From positions 186,001-250,000 of the forward strand of contig NZ_CAKOET010000001.1 of NCBI RefSeq assembly GCF_933208495.1: DNA of 64,000 nucleotides. Direction: 5' to 3'. Under the pieces are notes generated by a model that ran no database searches, was not told where the DNA came from, and saw only the letters and a program-made list of their open reading frames with translations. The first letter of the stretch is position 1; each line of letters opens with the position of its first letter. Positions 1-9,745 of the stretch are shown here, piece after piece. A program made the translations under genes and the position numbers. Origin of the DNA: Convivina praedatoris. GTDB taxonomy: Bacteria; Bacillota; Bacilli; Lactobacillales; Lactobacillaceae.

Positions 1-246
1 CGTTTGGCTCATGTCGGTAAGCAGTTTGATTTGGTTTTAATGGATCCGCCCTATGCTAAAGAGACGATTGCTAATGATTTGGTAGCCATGGCTAACCAAA
101 ATTTGCTTAAACCAGAAGCAATTATTTTAGTGGAAAGTGATCAAGCGGCTCAGTTGCCTTTGGATAGTGATAACTTTCAGCTCTTAAAACAAAAGCAATA
201 CGGAATTACCTATGTAACGCTTTATCAATATTTAAATCATAAGTAA
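1..246 (+). CDS. rsmD: 16S rRNA (guanine966-N2)-methyltransferase, C-terminal part
   Basis: This is the tail of an RsmD-family methyltransferase, which uses S-adenosylmethionine to methylate G966 of 16S rRNA. The reading frame is open to the left edge, so the start and SAM-binding N-terminus lie outside the window. The visible 81 residues carry the amino-methyltransferase motif IV DPPY, followed by the usual 'YVTLYQY' type end. It stops 11 bases before coaD, and rsmD-coaD is a common Firmicute pair, which supports the call. Confidence 0.85.
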   Translation, partial: RLAHVGKQFDLVLMDPPYAKETIANDLVAMANQNLLKPEAIILVESDQAAQLPLDSDNFQLLKQKQYGITYVTLYQYLNHK

Positions 247-257
247 GGTATATAAGA

Positions 258-734
258 ATGAGAAAAGCAGTTTTTCCAGGAAGTTTTGACCCGCTTACCA
301 ATGGGCATATGGACATTATTAGGCGTGCTAGTCAGCTTTTTGATGAGGTGATTGTAGCAGTTGGAACCAATACTAATAAGGCTGGATTATTTACTACCCA
401 ACAGCGTCTGGACCTGGTGACAGAGGCCGTAGCTGACTTACCAAATGTCAGTGTGGGGGCCATTGCTGGGCTAACAGTTGATTTTATGCAATCTAAGGAT
501 GCAAAATACATTATTCGAGGCCTCCGGAATTGTAAAGATTTTGAGTATGAACGTGATATTGCTGGGGTTAATAGTGTTTTAGCGGAAGTAGAGACAGTAC
601 TTTTGTTGGCTCGGCCGGAAAATCAAAATATTTCTTCTTCGATGGTCAAAGAAATCGGTAAGATGGGGGCTAAAAATATGAATCAATTTGTGCCGCCGAT
701 TGTCGTAAAGGCTTTGGAAGAACAATTTAAATAA
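258..734 (+). CDS. coaD: Phosphopantetheine adenylyltransferase
   Basis: CoaD transfers AMP from ATP to 4'-phosphopantetheine to give dephospho-CoA, the fourth step of coenzyme A synthesis in the cytoplasm. The 158 residues match the family's usual length. Visible are the N-terminal GSFDP nucleotide-binding loop, the (T/H)xGH motif as TNGH at residues 14-17, and the late ISSSMVKE motif that contacts ATP. An AAGG lies about 10 bases before the ATG. It follows rsmD closely and is followed at once by a strong terminator, so it probably ends the rsmD transcript. Confidence 0.96.
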   Translation: MRKAVFPGSFDPLTNGHMDIIRRASQLFDEVIVAVGTNTNKAGLFTTQQRLDLVTEAVADLPNVSVGAIAGLTVDFMQSKDAKYIIRGLRNCKDFEYERDIAGVNSVLAEVETVLLLARPENQNISSSMVKEIGKMGAKNMNQFVPPIVVKALEEQFK

Positions 735-743
735 GAATCATTG

Positions 744-769
744 AACTCCTCAACTTGAGGAGTTTTTTT
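744..769 (+). terminator. Rho-independent terminator after coaD
   Basis: An almost perfect inverted repeat (AACTCCTCAA then TTGAGGAGTT) closes on a very short loop and runs straight into seven T's. It separates the rsmD-coaD unit from the competence genes. Confidence 0.9.
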
Positions 770-840
770 ATGCTGATTTTTAACTTGTGATAGTTTTGAA
801 AACTAAAACCGTACTATCTAGTAGAAAGGTGAGGTAGCAA

Positions 841-1479
841 ATGGCATTTTTACAGGTAAGTTGGCAATGGTTGCAAGACCATCAGCGTTTAGCATTAACG
901 GCTGTGATTAGTTTTATGAGCATCATGGTTTTAGTAACTTGGGCGACTGTTAGCACTAATAGGCAACCGGTGGTTCGGCCCAGTAAAGCTAATGTTGAGA
1001 CGGCTAGTTCAGCTGATGCAACCAGTCGGGTTAGTGCTAGTCATTCAACGGCGATTACCGTTGATGTCAAAGGAGCAATCGTTCATCCGGGCCTTTATCA
1101 TTTGAAAGAAAATCAACGATTGGCCGATTTAATTCAAATAGCAGGGGGATTAACAGCTCAAGCCGACCAACGACAAATTAATTTAGCCCAAAAATTGAGT
1201 GACGGGCAGGCGATTTATTTAGTAAGTCAGGGAGACAGTCCAGTGAATCCTGATTTTAGTGCCAGTAGCGCAACGAATAGTAGTACAGGAACAGTCAATT
1301 TAAACACGGCCAGTTTAGAGATGTTGCAGCAATTAGACGGGGTTGGCGCTAAAAAGGCCGTAAAGATTATTGCCTATCGGAATAGTCAGCATGGTTTTAA
1401 GAAGATTGAAGAATTAAAAGAAGTGGAAGGAATCGGGGAAAAACGATTTGAAAAATTAAAAGCTAAGGTTAGTGTATGA
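841..1479 (+). CDS. comEA: DNA-uptake receptor ComEA
   Basis: ComEA is the membrane-anchored receptor that binds double-stranded DNA during natural transformation and passes it to the ComEC channel. The 212 residues show one N-terminal membrane segment (about 18-38), a Ser/Thr-rich linker, an SLBB domain (about 73-125, beginning ITVDVKGAIVHPGLY), and a C-terminal pair of helix-hairpin-helix motifs (NLNTAS...LDGVGAKKA and LKEVEGIGEKR) that bind DNA. An AAAGGTGAGG ribosome site precedes the ATG. It overlaps comEC by four bases (ATGA), a sign of translational coupling. Confidence 0.94.
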   Translation: MAFLQVSWQWLQDHQRLALTAVISFMSIMVLVTWATVSTNRQPVVRPSKANVETASSADATSRVSASHSTAITVDVKGAIVHPGLYHLKENQRLADLIQIAGGLTAQADQRQINLAQKLSDGQAIYLVSQGDSPVNPDFSASSATNSSTGTVNLNTASLEMLQQLDGVGAKKAVKIIAYRNSQHGFKKIEELKEVEGIGEKRFEKLKAKVSV

Positions 1480-3770
1480 CTACTAGGGCAGACCAATATA
1501 TGCTCTTAATCAGCTTATGGATTGCTTGTATGAGTGGGCTGATATTTCAATTCAACGGGCTAACCGTCCTTTTAGCTAGCCTGGTTTTGGCGTTGCTTAT
1601 CTGGCAAAAATCGCTATCCTTGTTCCTTTGGGTTGGCTTGTTCAGTTTGATAGTTGGCTTGTATTTTGTCAGTCATCAAGTCCAATTACAAGATCAAGTT
1701 CGTCAAAGTTATCCATCAACTGGGACTTATCGCGGACGGTTAATACCTGATGAGTTAACAGTTGATGGTCAGCAGTTAAGTGGTCTAGCCCATTTTAAAA
1801 ATGGCCAAACAGTACGTTTTTTCTGTCAAATTTCCAGTCAAAATCAGCAGAAGAATTGGCAGACTAATCAACAAGTACTGGATTTTGAGGCTCAAGGAAG
1901 TTTGTTGGCCCTGGAAGCACCCAGTAATTTTAATCAGTTTGATGGACAATTCTATGCCAAAACGCAGGGAATTACCCATCAATTGCAGGTTAAAAATTGG
2001 CATGTGAAACCGGTTGAAAGTGCTAATTTTTGGGATAGCCTCATTTTTAAATTGCGGACTTGGCATACCAGCTTGTTAAATCAAGCCAATCAATTACCCC
2101 GCCCGTTAAGTTATTACACCCAATCCTTAATCTTGGGGGCCAACTCCCAAGAACTTTATGCCGATAATCCCGGTATTTCGACCATGGGCTTGATTCATTT
2201 ATTTAGTGTGTCTGGTTTTCAAGTTAATTTACTGACTAGTATAGTTTTTGCAATTACCAAGCGATTGGGTCTTTTGTATGAACTGGTAGCGGGATTATTA
2301 ATGGTGTTGTTACCTTTATATTTTATTTTTTCCGGTAGCCCGGCAATTCTCATTCGGGCAATTGTGGCTGGAGAACTAGGTTTATTGGTTAAAATAACCC
2401 CTTGGCGTATTAACCGCGTTAAGATTTGGTCAATTAGCTTGGTGAGTTCACTTATAATAGCACCTCAATTACTATTAACGTTAGGTGGCCAGCTGTCCTT
2501 TGCTTTAACTTTTGGCCTACTACTTGTCAAACAATTAACGACTTGGCAACGTAATCTCTGGTTAGGCTTGATTTCTTTTCCATTAATTGTTGCCCACCAA
2601 TTCACCTGGCATATCTTACAAAGTTTAGTTAATTTAATTGCTATACCACTTTTTGAAATAGTCATTGTTCCCACAGTTTTAGTCGGATATCTCGGTCAGG
2701 GATTGCCCTTGATTAGTGGCTGCTGTAATGTCATATTAAGAATTTTTGCCAATTTGATTGATTTTTCTGCCACCTTGCCGGGAAATTTTATAATTGGTAA
2801 ATTTCCCTGGGTGTTTAGTATTGCCCTATTTTTAGTAGGTTGGTTTGTTTATCATGCCAATCGAAAAATTAGTTGTGGGGCTAAAATAATTTGGGTTAGC
2901 CTCTTATTACTGGGTTATCTTAGTGTTCATTTTCCATATCAAGGCGAATTTACGACCTTTGATATTGGGCAAGGAGATAGTGCCTTGATTCGAACGCCAT
3001 GGAATCAAAGTGTCACCATCATTGACACAGGCGGTAAAGTTGAATTTGGCAATCAGGCACCTTGGCAGCTGCGTCACTATCAGCGTTCACGAGCAGAGAT
3101 GGTGATTGTCCCTTATCTTCATAGCTGTGGGATTGGCCAAATTGATAATCTTGTATTGACCCATCAAGATCAGGACCATATTGGGGATGCTCAGGTGCTT
3201 TTGCAACAATTTAAAGTTAAGAATGTAATTATTCCCGCCGGTATGGAAAAACAAGTGGCATATACCAAAAAGATTAAGCCGTATCTGGGGAAAAGTCGCT
3301 TAATTTTAGCGACTAATCAAACCCATGTAGATAATTTACCCCTGCAATTCGTCCATCCTTTTCAAGCTGGTCGGGGAGAAAATGAGGATTCTTTAGCCCT
3401 GTATGGGCAACTGGGGCCAAACAAGATTTTTACCGCCGGTGATTTAGATCGTAAAGGTGAACAGGCGATTGCTAACCAATATCCAGAGTTAAAAGTCGAT
3501 ATTATTAAATTTGGACACCACGGCTCTAAAACGGCTACTGATGATCAAGTAATAGCTCGGTGGCAGCCAGCAGTGGGGATTATTTCAGCTGGTCGCAATA
3601 ATCGCTATCATCATCCTCACTTAGAAACCCTAGAAACGGCTCAGCATTATCATATTGGCCTCTTCAATACGCAAAATAATGGTATGGTAAAATACGTGTA
3701 CACTAAGTATCATAGTCATTTTGAGGTGAAATTGAACGATGAAATTAAGTCAGCTCCAAGAGCAAATTAA
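1476..3770 (+). CDS. comEC: DNA internalisation channel ComEC/Rec2
   Basis: ComEC is the polytopic channel that carries single-stranded DNA across the membrane. Order of parts in 764 residues: N-terminal membrane helices with a DUF4131 region (about 45-190), the hydrophobic competence core (about 215-470), and a C-terminal metallo-beta-lactamase-like domain (about 495-720). The last has the metal motif as HQDQDH near residue 562 and GHHGS near 679, so the putative nuclease site looks intact. It is coupled to comEA at the start and overlaps holA by 32 bases at the end. No frameshift is seen, so uptake machinery appears functional here; the pilus genes are not in the window. Confidence 0.94.
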   Translation: MTTRADQYMLLISLWIACMSGLIFQFNGLTVLLASLVLALLIWQKSLSLFLWVGLFSLIVGLYFVSHQVQLQDQVRQSYPSTGTYRGRLIPDELTVDGQQLSGLAHFKNGQTVRFFCQISSQNQQKNWQTNQQVLDFEAQGSLLALEAPSNFNQFDGQFYAKTQGITHQLQVKNWHVKPVESANFWDSLIFKLRTWHTSLLNQANQLPRPLSYYTQSLILGANSQELYADNPGISTMGLIHLFSVSGFQVNLLTSIVFAITKRLGLLYELVAGLLMVLLPLYFIFSGSPAILIRAIVAGELGLLVKITPWRINRVKIWSISLVSSLIIAPQLLLTLGGQLSFALTFGLLLVKQLTTWQRNLWLGLISFPLIVAHQFTWHILQSLVNLIAIPLFEIVIVPTVLVGYLGQGLPLISGCCNVILRIFANLIDFSATLPGNFIIGKFPWVFSIALFLVGWFVYHANRKISCGAKIIWVSLLLLGYLSVHFPYQGEFTTFDIGQGDSALIRTPWNQSVTIIDTGGKVEFGNQAPWQLRHYQRSRAEMVIVPYLHSCGIGQIDNLVLTHQDQDHIGDAQVLLQQFKVKNVIIPAGMEKQVAYTKKIKPYLGKSRLILATNQTHVDNLPLQFVHPFQAGRGENEDSLALYGQLGPNKIFTAGDLDRKGEQAIANQYPELKVDIIKFGHHGSKTATDDQVIARWQPAVGIISAGRNNRYHHPHLETLETAQHYHIGLFNTQNNGMVKYVYTKYHSHFEVKLNDEIKSAPRAN

Positions 3771-4743
3771 ACAGGATAGTTTAGCCAGTTTATACTTGGT
3801 TGAAGGTCAAGAAGGGGCTTTGTTGGATCAATCTCGCCGCTTGTTTATGCAAACTATCCCAGTTGATCAGCAGGACTTGAATTACAGCCACTACGATTTA
3901 GCAGAGGACGTGGTGGATGGCTTACTAGATGACTTAGCCTCCCTGCCTTTTTTAGGGGAACGTCGGTTAATTATTGTTGACAATCCAATTTTTTTATCAC
4001 CTAAAGTTAAACTGCCAAATACTGCCGAAAAGCAATTTTTGGATTTAATTCAAAATCCAATCCCCGGTAATATTTTAGTGTTGATGGCTAATGATTTAAA
4101 ATTGGATCAACGTAAAAAGATTACAAAAAAAGTGCTTGCTCAATCTGAAAAAATTAGCTTACCGCTTGTTGCCGAAGGACAGATACGTAGTATTATCATG
4201 CAACGATTAACTGCTCAGGGTTTTAATATTGATGATATGGCGCTAAAGGAATTATTGCTGAGAACGAATGCTTCGTACACCGATATTATGGCTCAACTGG
4301 ATAAGTTAAAAGCTTACGCAAAAGATTCCCGTCAAATTGATTTGACAGCCATTCAAGGTTTGGTACCTAAAAGTATTCATGCCCATGTTTTTGATTTAAC
4401 TGATGCGGTCATGCGAGGAAAGGTAGCTGAGTCCCTCCACTTATACCGGCAACTGGTTTTAAATGGGGAAGCTCCTTTAAAAATTAATACCCTTTTGCTG
4501 AATCAGTTTCGTCTCTTACTCCAAGTAGCAGGACTGACGGGTGATCAGGCCAGTAAGGCACGGACGTTAAATGTCCATCCCTATCGAATTAAATTAGCGC
4601 AAGCTTCTTTAAATAAGTATCGGCCCAGTCAATTACGGACGGGGTATTTAGCACTTCAATCAATCGAAATTGCTTTAAAAAGTTCACAGGCTGATCCCGC
4701 CCTACTCTTTGAAGAATTTATTTTAAAACAGAACCAACAATAA
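3739..4743 (+). CDS. holA: DNA polymerase III delta subunit
   Basis: The delta subunit of the clamp loader opens the beta sliding clamp during replication. The 334-residue length and the pattern SLYLVEGQE near the N-terminus, ERRLIIVDNP near residue 75 and a helical C-terminal collar domain fit HolA. The Walker A motif is absent, as expected for delta. The ATG lies inside the end of comEC, 10 bases after a GAGGTGA ribosome site. Gene order comEC-holA is standard in Firmicutes, but rpsT, which often sits next to holA, lies about 30 kb away here. Confidence 0.93.
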   Translation: MKLSQLQEQIKQDSLASLYLVEGQEGALLDQSRRLFMQTIPVDQQDLNYSHYDLAEDVVDGLLDDLASLPFLGERRLIIVDNPIFLSPKVKLPNTAEKQFLDLIQNPIPGNILVLMANDLKLDQRKKITKKVLAQSEKISLPLVAEGQIRSIIMQRLTAQGFNIDDMALKELLLRTNASYTDIMAQLDKLKAYAKDSRQIDLTAIQGLVPKSIHAHVFDLTDAVMRGKVAESLHLYRQLVLNGEAPLKINTLLLNQFRLLLQVAGLTGDQASKARTLNVHPYRIKLAQASLNKYRPSQLRTGYLALQSIEIALKSSQADPALLFEEFILKQNQQ

Positions 4744-4763
4744 AAGTTCTAGTAGGAGATGAC

Positions 4764-5570
4764 ATGCCTAAAATAACGAAAATCGCTACCCAAAAACGGG
4801 TTGGCCGTTATAACGTTGAAATTGATGGGCGTTTCGCCTTTGGTCTGATGGAAAGCACCTTGGTTAAGTATGGTCTGGTTAAGGAACGAGAACTAACGCA
4901 AGAATTGATTGCGGCCATTAAACATGATGACCAAGTTGCACGAGCATTAAAAATGGCTCTAGATTACCTAGGGCCGACCATTCGGACGGTTCATCAGGTT
5001 AAAGAGCGTCTGCTGAACAAAGAGATTGATGCTGACATTGTGGCAGAAGTGGTTGAACAACTCCTAGCTCAGCAATATTTGGACGATGCTGATTACGTGC
5101 AACACTTTATTGCCACTAAAAAAATCATTAACCCCAAAGGCCCCCTGATAGTAGCTCAAGAATTAAAACGGGCTGGTGTAGCTGAAAATCTAATTCAAGA
5201 GGGGCTCTTGAATTATTCAACCAGTGACCAAATTGAAATCGCTACTAAAATTATTGACAATGCCCAACGTAGTTATCAGCGGGAATCAAGTTACGGTCGA
5301 AAACAAAAGTTGATTAAATTACTAATGACCAAGGGTTTTTCGTATGAAATTGCCCAGCAAGTCTTGGAAGAAAATGATTGGCAGGTTGATACTGAACAAG
5401 AGAAATTAAACCTTATTCGTCAAGTGGAAAAATTAACCCATCGTTATCGAAAGGAAACGCCATCGGCTCGAAGTTATCGAATTAAGCAGCAATTATACGC
5501 CAAAGGTTATCAAGGAGATTTGATTGACTGGGTGCTCAGTGAATCAGTCGATACTAGTGACGATTTTTAA
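4764..5570 (+). CDS. recX: RecA regulatory protein RecX
   Basis: RecX binds RecA filaments and limits or modulates recombination and SOS activity. The 268 residues are long for the family, as usual in Lactobacillales, where RecX has extra three-helix repeats. A basic N-terminal region (KITKIATQKRVGRYNVEIDG) is followed by tandem helical repeats with the typical 'YLDDADYVQHFI' and 'KGPLIVAQELKRAGV' segments. AGGAG precedes the ATG. It probably shares the comEA-comEC-holA transcript; recA itself is not in the window. Confidence 0.9.
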   Translation: MPKITKIATQKRVGRYNVEIDGRFAFGLMESTLVKYGLVKERELTQELIAAIKHDDQVARALKMALDYLGPTIRTVHQVKERLLNKEIDADIVAEVVEQLLAQQYLDDADYVQHFIATKKIINPKGPLIVAQELKRAGVAENLIQEGLLNYSTSDQIEIATKIIDNAQRSYQRESSYGRKQKLIKLLMTKGFSYEIAQQVLEENDWQVDTEQEKLNLIRQVEKLTHRYRKETPSARSYRIKQQLYAKGYQGDLIDWVLSESVDTSDDF

Positions 5571-5583
5571 ACTATGGTATAAT
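5555..5583 (+). promoter_or_regulatory. Promoter for the DUF402 gene (extended -10)
   Basis: A consensus -10 box TATAAT (5578-5583) preceded by TG one base upstream forms an extended -10. The candidate -35, TAGTGA at 5555-5560 with 17-base spacing, is poor. The box overlaps the end of the recX region and leaves a leader of about 30 bases. Confidence 0.7.
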
Positions 5584-5618
5584 CGAAATGGAATTTTTTT
5601 CGGGAAAGTTGGATTAGC

Positions 5619-6188
5619 ATGGTTGTTGATAAACCAAGTCGCGGTCCCCGCGAAGGCGATGTCATCACGATCAAAAGCTATAAACATGACGGCTCCCTGC
5701 ATCGTACTTGGCGCGATACGATGGTATTAAAGACTAGCGAAAATGCGATTATTGGTCTAAATGACCATACCTTAGTTACTGAAGATAATGGTCGCCGTTG
5801 GGTGACGCGCGAGCCAGCAATAGTATATTTCCATAAGAAATATTGGTTTAATATTATTGCCATGATTCGTGATAATGGGGTTTCATATTACTGTAATCTA
5901 GCTACCCCCTATGTGTTAGATAAGGAAGCCTTGAAGTATATTGATTACGATTTAGATATCAAGGTTTTTCCTAGTGGTGAAAAGCATCTATTAGATGCCG
6001 ATGAATATGCCACCCATAGTCAAAAATGGCATTATCCACCTGAAATTGATCGGATTTTAAAGGATCATGTCAAAATTTTAGTAGATTGGATTAATGAAGG
6101 TAAAGGACCATTTTCGCAAGGTTATATCGACGTTTGGTATGCTCGTTACCAATATTTGATGCAGCAGCGGTTAAATGATCGTCGTTGA
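5619..6188 (+). CDS. DUF402 nucleoside tri-/diphosphatase family protein
   Basis: The 189-residue protein belongs to the DUF402 / UPF0374 family. A staphylococcal member has been described as a nucleoside tri- and diphosphatase (Ntdp). Family features visible are the N-terminal '[14 protein letters not shown]' stretch, '[23 protein letters not shown]' in the middle, and acidic residues in '[20 protein letters not shown]' that fit metal binding. It has its own extended -10 promoter and its own terminator, so it looks monocistronic. The ribosome site (GGAAAG) is only fair. Biochemical role in this organism is inferred from the family alone. Confidence 0.85.
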   Translation: MVVDKPSRGPREGDVITIKSYKHDGSLHRTWRDTMVLKTSENAIIGLNDHTLVTEDNGRRWVTREPAIVYFHKKYWFNIIAMIRDNGVSYYCNLATPYVLDKEALKYIDYDLDIKVFPSGEKHLLDADEYATHSQKWHYPPEIDRILKDHVKILVDWINEGKGPFSQGYIDVWYARYQYLMQQRLNDRR

Positions 6189-6189
6189 C

Positions 6190-6215
6190 AAAAACACGCA
6201 TAGGCGTGTTTTTTT
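6190..6215 (+). terminator. Terminator after the DUF402 gene
   Basis: AAAACACGC and GCGTGTTTT pair around a four-base loop and are followed by a T run. It lies two bases after the stop codon. Confidence 0.88.
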
Positions 6216-6238
6216 AATACAGATTTAGTGAGGATAAT

Positions 6239-9200
6239 ATGGCAGTAACAATCTTAATGGGATCAGGACAGCATGATTTTCGCCAGGCAATGTTACAGAA
6301 CGTGCAGGAAAAATTAATGCGCAATCCGAATTTAAGCGTCTATTATTTAGTACCCAATCACATTAAATTTGCCAGTGAAGTCGATGTGCTTGAGCGCTTT
6401 GCCCGCCTTAATCGGATGCCAAAAGATCAAGTTTATGCGCAAAGTCGATTACAAGTTTATTCCTTAACCCGTTTAGCTTGGCATTTGTTGCAACAATCTA
6501 GCAAAATTCAACCTAATATCATGCAAGAAGCCGGCCTTTATATGGTGGTAGCTAATATCTTAAAGCAAAAGGCTAGTAAGTTACCGGTGTTTGCTCGGAT
6601 GCAAGCAAAACGGGGATTTATTGAAGCTTTAGTGGCGCAATTAGTGGAATTACGCAGTAGCCAAGTCCAGGCCAAAGAATTACTAACCGTTTTGGACAAC
6701 CTAGATCAAGCCAATCCTGACTTAACTGGTTTGAAAGTTAATTTTAGTCAAAAGTTACGGGATCTTGCTCTAGTGGCCGATGAATTTGATGCCGTTTTAG
6801 ATCAAAACTGGATTACTAAGGCTGAAACGCTAAATTTTTTTGCTGAAGAATTACCTCATTTAAGTTTAACCAACAGTGTCTTTTATTTTGACAGCTTTAA
6901 TGGCTTTACCGGACCAGAATGGGCGGTTTTACAGCAATTATTAAAGCGAGCAGACATAACAATTGCCCTATTAGGAGATCGTGATGCGCTTCAGCCAACT
7001 ATGGATGGGGCAGTTTTCCAAAAACCCTTACAAAGTGCACAGGTTTTATTAGATTTAGCACAACAAAATGGCATTCCAACTGAAATTAAACCAGTTACCG
7101 CCAAGCGTTCCTTATCCCAAGATATGCAAGCGCTGCTGAAAGCCTGGGAATCTTTAGGACAATATCAATCCATAGAGCAGGCGGCTCCGTTAGACCAGGT
7201 TCAATTTTTTAAAGCCGAAAACGTGGTAACCGAATTAAACGAGGTAGCCCGCCGGATTCGACAGTCTTTGCTAAAAAATCCAGACCTGCATTTACGTGAT
7301 ATTTTAATTGTTGCCCGGGATTTGGGTCCATATACCAACCATATTCCAGCCGTGATGCAGGCGTTTGAGCTGCCTTATTTTTTGGATAATGATGTCAAAA
7401 TGCTTAACCATCCCTTAGTTGAGCTGATTACCAATTTGCTAAGGCCTCAGAGTCAACGCTTTTATTATCAGAATTTGTTAGCCCTGTTAAAGACTGGATT
7501 TTTGCGGCCTATTCAAAATGGCCATTTACTAGACGACCAACAGTACTTTGAAATTGTGGCTTTTTTGGATAACTACGTTACGGCCCATCAACCAAGCGCT
7601 AAAATTTGGCATGCCTATGACCGGCCCTTTGTCTTATTTGAAAGTCAAGATGATCAATTATCACCTGTAGATCAAAAAATTAATCAACGAATGAATATTT
7701 TGCGGCGTTTTATTGGAGATGCCTTAGATAAATTTGAACAGGGATTAGACCAAGCTCAGACTTTACAAGAGGCCGCAACTTTTCTAGTTAATTGGTTATA
7801 TGATCAACAGGTTGACCAGGCAATTTTGCAGGTTCGTGACCAATTAGTTGATCAAGGCGAGCTTCTAAAGGGCCAGCAGGTTGAAGAAGTATGGGCAATG
7901 TTTACCCAAACCTTAGATCAAATGGTTCAAGTGGCCGGACAACAGCCCTATGAATTGGATGATTTTCGGGAAGCACTTTTGGCTGGCTTTTCGGGGGCTC
8001 GTTTTGCCGGAATTCCTAACCAATTGGATCAGTTGACGATTTCTGAAGCTGGAATTGTACAAAACCAACAGTATCAAGAACTCTATTTTATTGGCGGTAG
8101 TCGGCAGAACTTACCGGCGCAGGTCAAAAACCAAGCTCTGATTAATGACGCTGAACGGCTCTTAGTTCAGCCAGTCTTAAGTCAGCAGGAACAACCACGG
8201 TACTTGCAAGACACTGCTCAACAGCAAATGGCGAGTGAAAATTTATTGTTTTATGGGGCTTTAATGGCCAGTCAAATGGCAGTGACCTTTTCGTATTCAA
8301 TTTTGGATGAAAATGGTCAATTGACCGAATGTTCACCATATTACCAGCGTTTGATTAGTCATTTTGCTGCACCGGTTACTTTGGTTAAAGCACACGCGAT
8401 GAATGGTAGTACCTTATTAAAAAATTATGTTGGTTCAGCCCGGGCAACCTTATCCCAATTGGCGCAGCTACCTGCCAGCCAACAGGAGAGCAGTGCCTTT
8501 CAGGCTTTGTACGGGTTATTAAAAAAGCAGCCGAATTTACCAAATTTAGATCGCGTATTAAGTGCTAATCAGTATCAAAATCAAGTAGCACCCTTACAAA
8601 CTGATTTAGCTCAGGCGCTCTTTAAACAACCGCTGGCAGTTTCAATTTCACAATTAGAGGCCTATTATCGTGATCCTTTTGAATATTTCTTGCGCTATGG
8701 CCTCCGCTTACAAGAACGGCCTAGCCATGATTTAGATGTGGCTCAAACCGGTACCCTATACCATGCGATTTTAGAAATGGTAGTTCGTCATTTGATTGGG
8801 CAAGAGGCCAGCCTTAAAGATGTTGATTTAGTTACCATTCAAAATTTAGTGGCTGAAGCACTCAACTTTCAGTTGACTCAGCCAACCTTTGAATTTTTGC
8901 AAGAAGCTAATCAAGGACTGGCGATTGGACAATACATTGCTAAGGTGGCCCAACAACTCTTGGGCCAGTTAAAACAGGCGGCTTCGTATAATCAAAGCCG
9001 ACCATCCGCTGTGGAAGCTCTCTTTGGTTTTCCTAAGGGAGCGTTGCAGGGGTTGCGCTTGGCTGACCAAGGTCAACAAATTATGGTTCGTGGAAAGATT
9101 GACCGTTTCGACCGCCAAGACCCGCAAGGCCAATTTGGTACGATTATTGATTATAAATCTAGTAGTAAAAAATTTGAGTGGGGGCAGGCCTATGACGGTT

Positions 9201-9745
9201 TGCAAATGCAATTGCTAACATATTGGCAAGCAGCCCAAAATAATGCGCAGGCCTTAAATGTTAGTGAAATTGGAGGGGCTTTCTTTGCTCAAATTGCGCC
9301 TAGCAAAACTAAGTTAACTGATTTTAAGGGTGATTTGGTGGCCATGTTGGCAGGAGAATTGCCTAGCCCTGATTTTAAATATCATGGTTTAATGCTTTCA
9401 GATGAAGCTTATCTGGATAATTTGGAAGTATTAGCACCAGGTGAACAAGCCATATACTATCAGTTGAAAAAGCGCAAAGATGATCAGCTAACTGCTGCCA
9501 GTGAAACGGTATCAGCTGCCGAATTGGACTTACTGCTGGCACGCAATCAAGAAAATATTTTACGGGCTGGGCATCAAATTCAGGCCGGTGTTTTTCCAAT
9601 TTTACCGGTTAAAGGTTCCTTGGCTTATTCGCCATATCAAGATATTGTGCGCTTTGACCGAATTTTAGGGGATCGTTATCGCCCGGTTAGTCCTAACAAA
9701 AAAGCTGATATTTTAGAACGCTTGCAAGGAGAAGAGGATGCCTAG
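6239..9745 (+). CDS. rexB: ATP-dependent helicase/nuclease subunit B (RexB type)
   Basis: AddB/RexB pairs with AddA/RexA to resect double-strand breaks for RecA loading. It contributes a nuclease that cuts the 5'-ended strand. At 1168 residues the length fits. The family signatures seen are the N-terminal 'VYYLVPNHIKFASEVDVLERF' and the C-terminal nuclease motif IDYKSSS near residue 967. The N-terminus has no Walker A loop (it reads MGSGQHDF), and the protein has only one cysteine, in TECSPYY. The four-cysteine Fe-S site of Bacillus AddB is therefore absent, which is why I prefer the RexB name. It overlaps rexA by eight bases. Confidence 0.93.
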   Translation: MAVTILMGSGQHDFRQAMLQNVQEKLMRNPNLSVYYLVPNHIKFASEVDVLERFARLNRMPKDQVYAQSRLQVYSLTRLAWHLLQQSSKIQPNIMQEAGLYMVVANILKQKASKLPVFARMQAKRGFIEALVAQLVELRSSQVQAKELLTVLDNLDQANPDLTGLKVNFSQKLRDLALVADEFDAVLDQNWITKAETLNFFAEELPHLSLTNSVFYFDSFNGFTGPEWAVLQQLLKRADITIALLGDRDALQPTMDGAVFQKPLQSAQVLLDLAQQNGIPTEIKPVTAKRSLSQDMQALLKAWESLGQYQSIEQAAPLDQVQFFKAENVVTELNEVARRIRQSLLKNPDLHLRDILIVARDLGPYTNHIPAVMQAFELPYFLDNDVKMLNHPLVELITNLLRPQSQRFYYQNLLALLKTGFLRPIQNGHLLDDQQYFEIVAFLDNYVTAHQPSAKIWHAYDRPFVLFESQDDQLSPVDQKINQRMNILRRFIGDALDKFEQGLDQAQTLQEAATFLVNWLYDQQVDQAILQVRDQLVDQGELLKGQQVEEVWAMFTQTLDQMVQVAGQQPYELDDFREALLAGFSGARFAGIPNQLDQLTISEAGIVQNQQYQELYFIGGSRQNLPAQVKNQALINDAERLLVQPVLSQQEQPRYLQDTAQQQMASENLLFYGALMASQMAVTFSYSILDENGQLTECSPYYQRLISHFAAPVTLVKAHAMNGSTLLKNYVGSARATLSQLAQLPASQQESSAFQALYGLLKKQPNLPNLDRVLSANQYQNQVAPLQTDLAQALFKQPLAVSISQLEAYYRDPFEYFLRYGLRLQERPSHDLDVAQTGTLYHAILEMVVRHLIGQEASLKDVDLVTIQNLVAEALNFQLTQPTFEFLQEANQGLAIGQYIAKVAQQLLGQLKQAASYNQSRPSAVEALFGFPKGALQGLRLADQGQQIMVRGKIDRFDRQDPQGQFGTIIDYKSSSKKFEWGQAYDGLQMQLLTYWQAAQNNAQALNVSEIGGAFFAQIAPSKTKLTDFKGDLVAMLAGELPSPDFKYHGLMLSDEAYLDNLEVLAPGEQAIYYQLKKRKDDQLTAASETVSAAELDLLLARNQENILRAGHQIQAGVFPILPVKGSLAYSPYQDIVRFDRILGDRYRPVSPNKKADILERLQGEEDA

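Noticed and set aside
1476-3770. Possible pseudogene status of comEC
   Set aside because: Some lactic acid bacteria have broken competence genes, but this frame is full length with intact metal-binding motifs.
5588-5617. Ten-codon ORF ending one base before the DUF402 gene start
   Set aside because: Its ATG falls at the predicted transcription start, so it would have no leader or ribosome site; probably chance.
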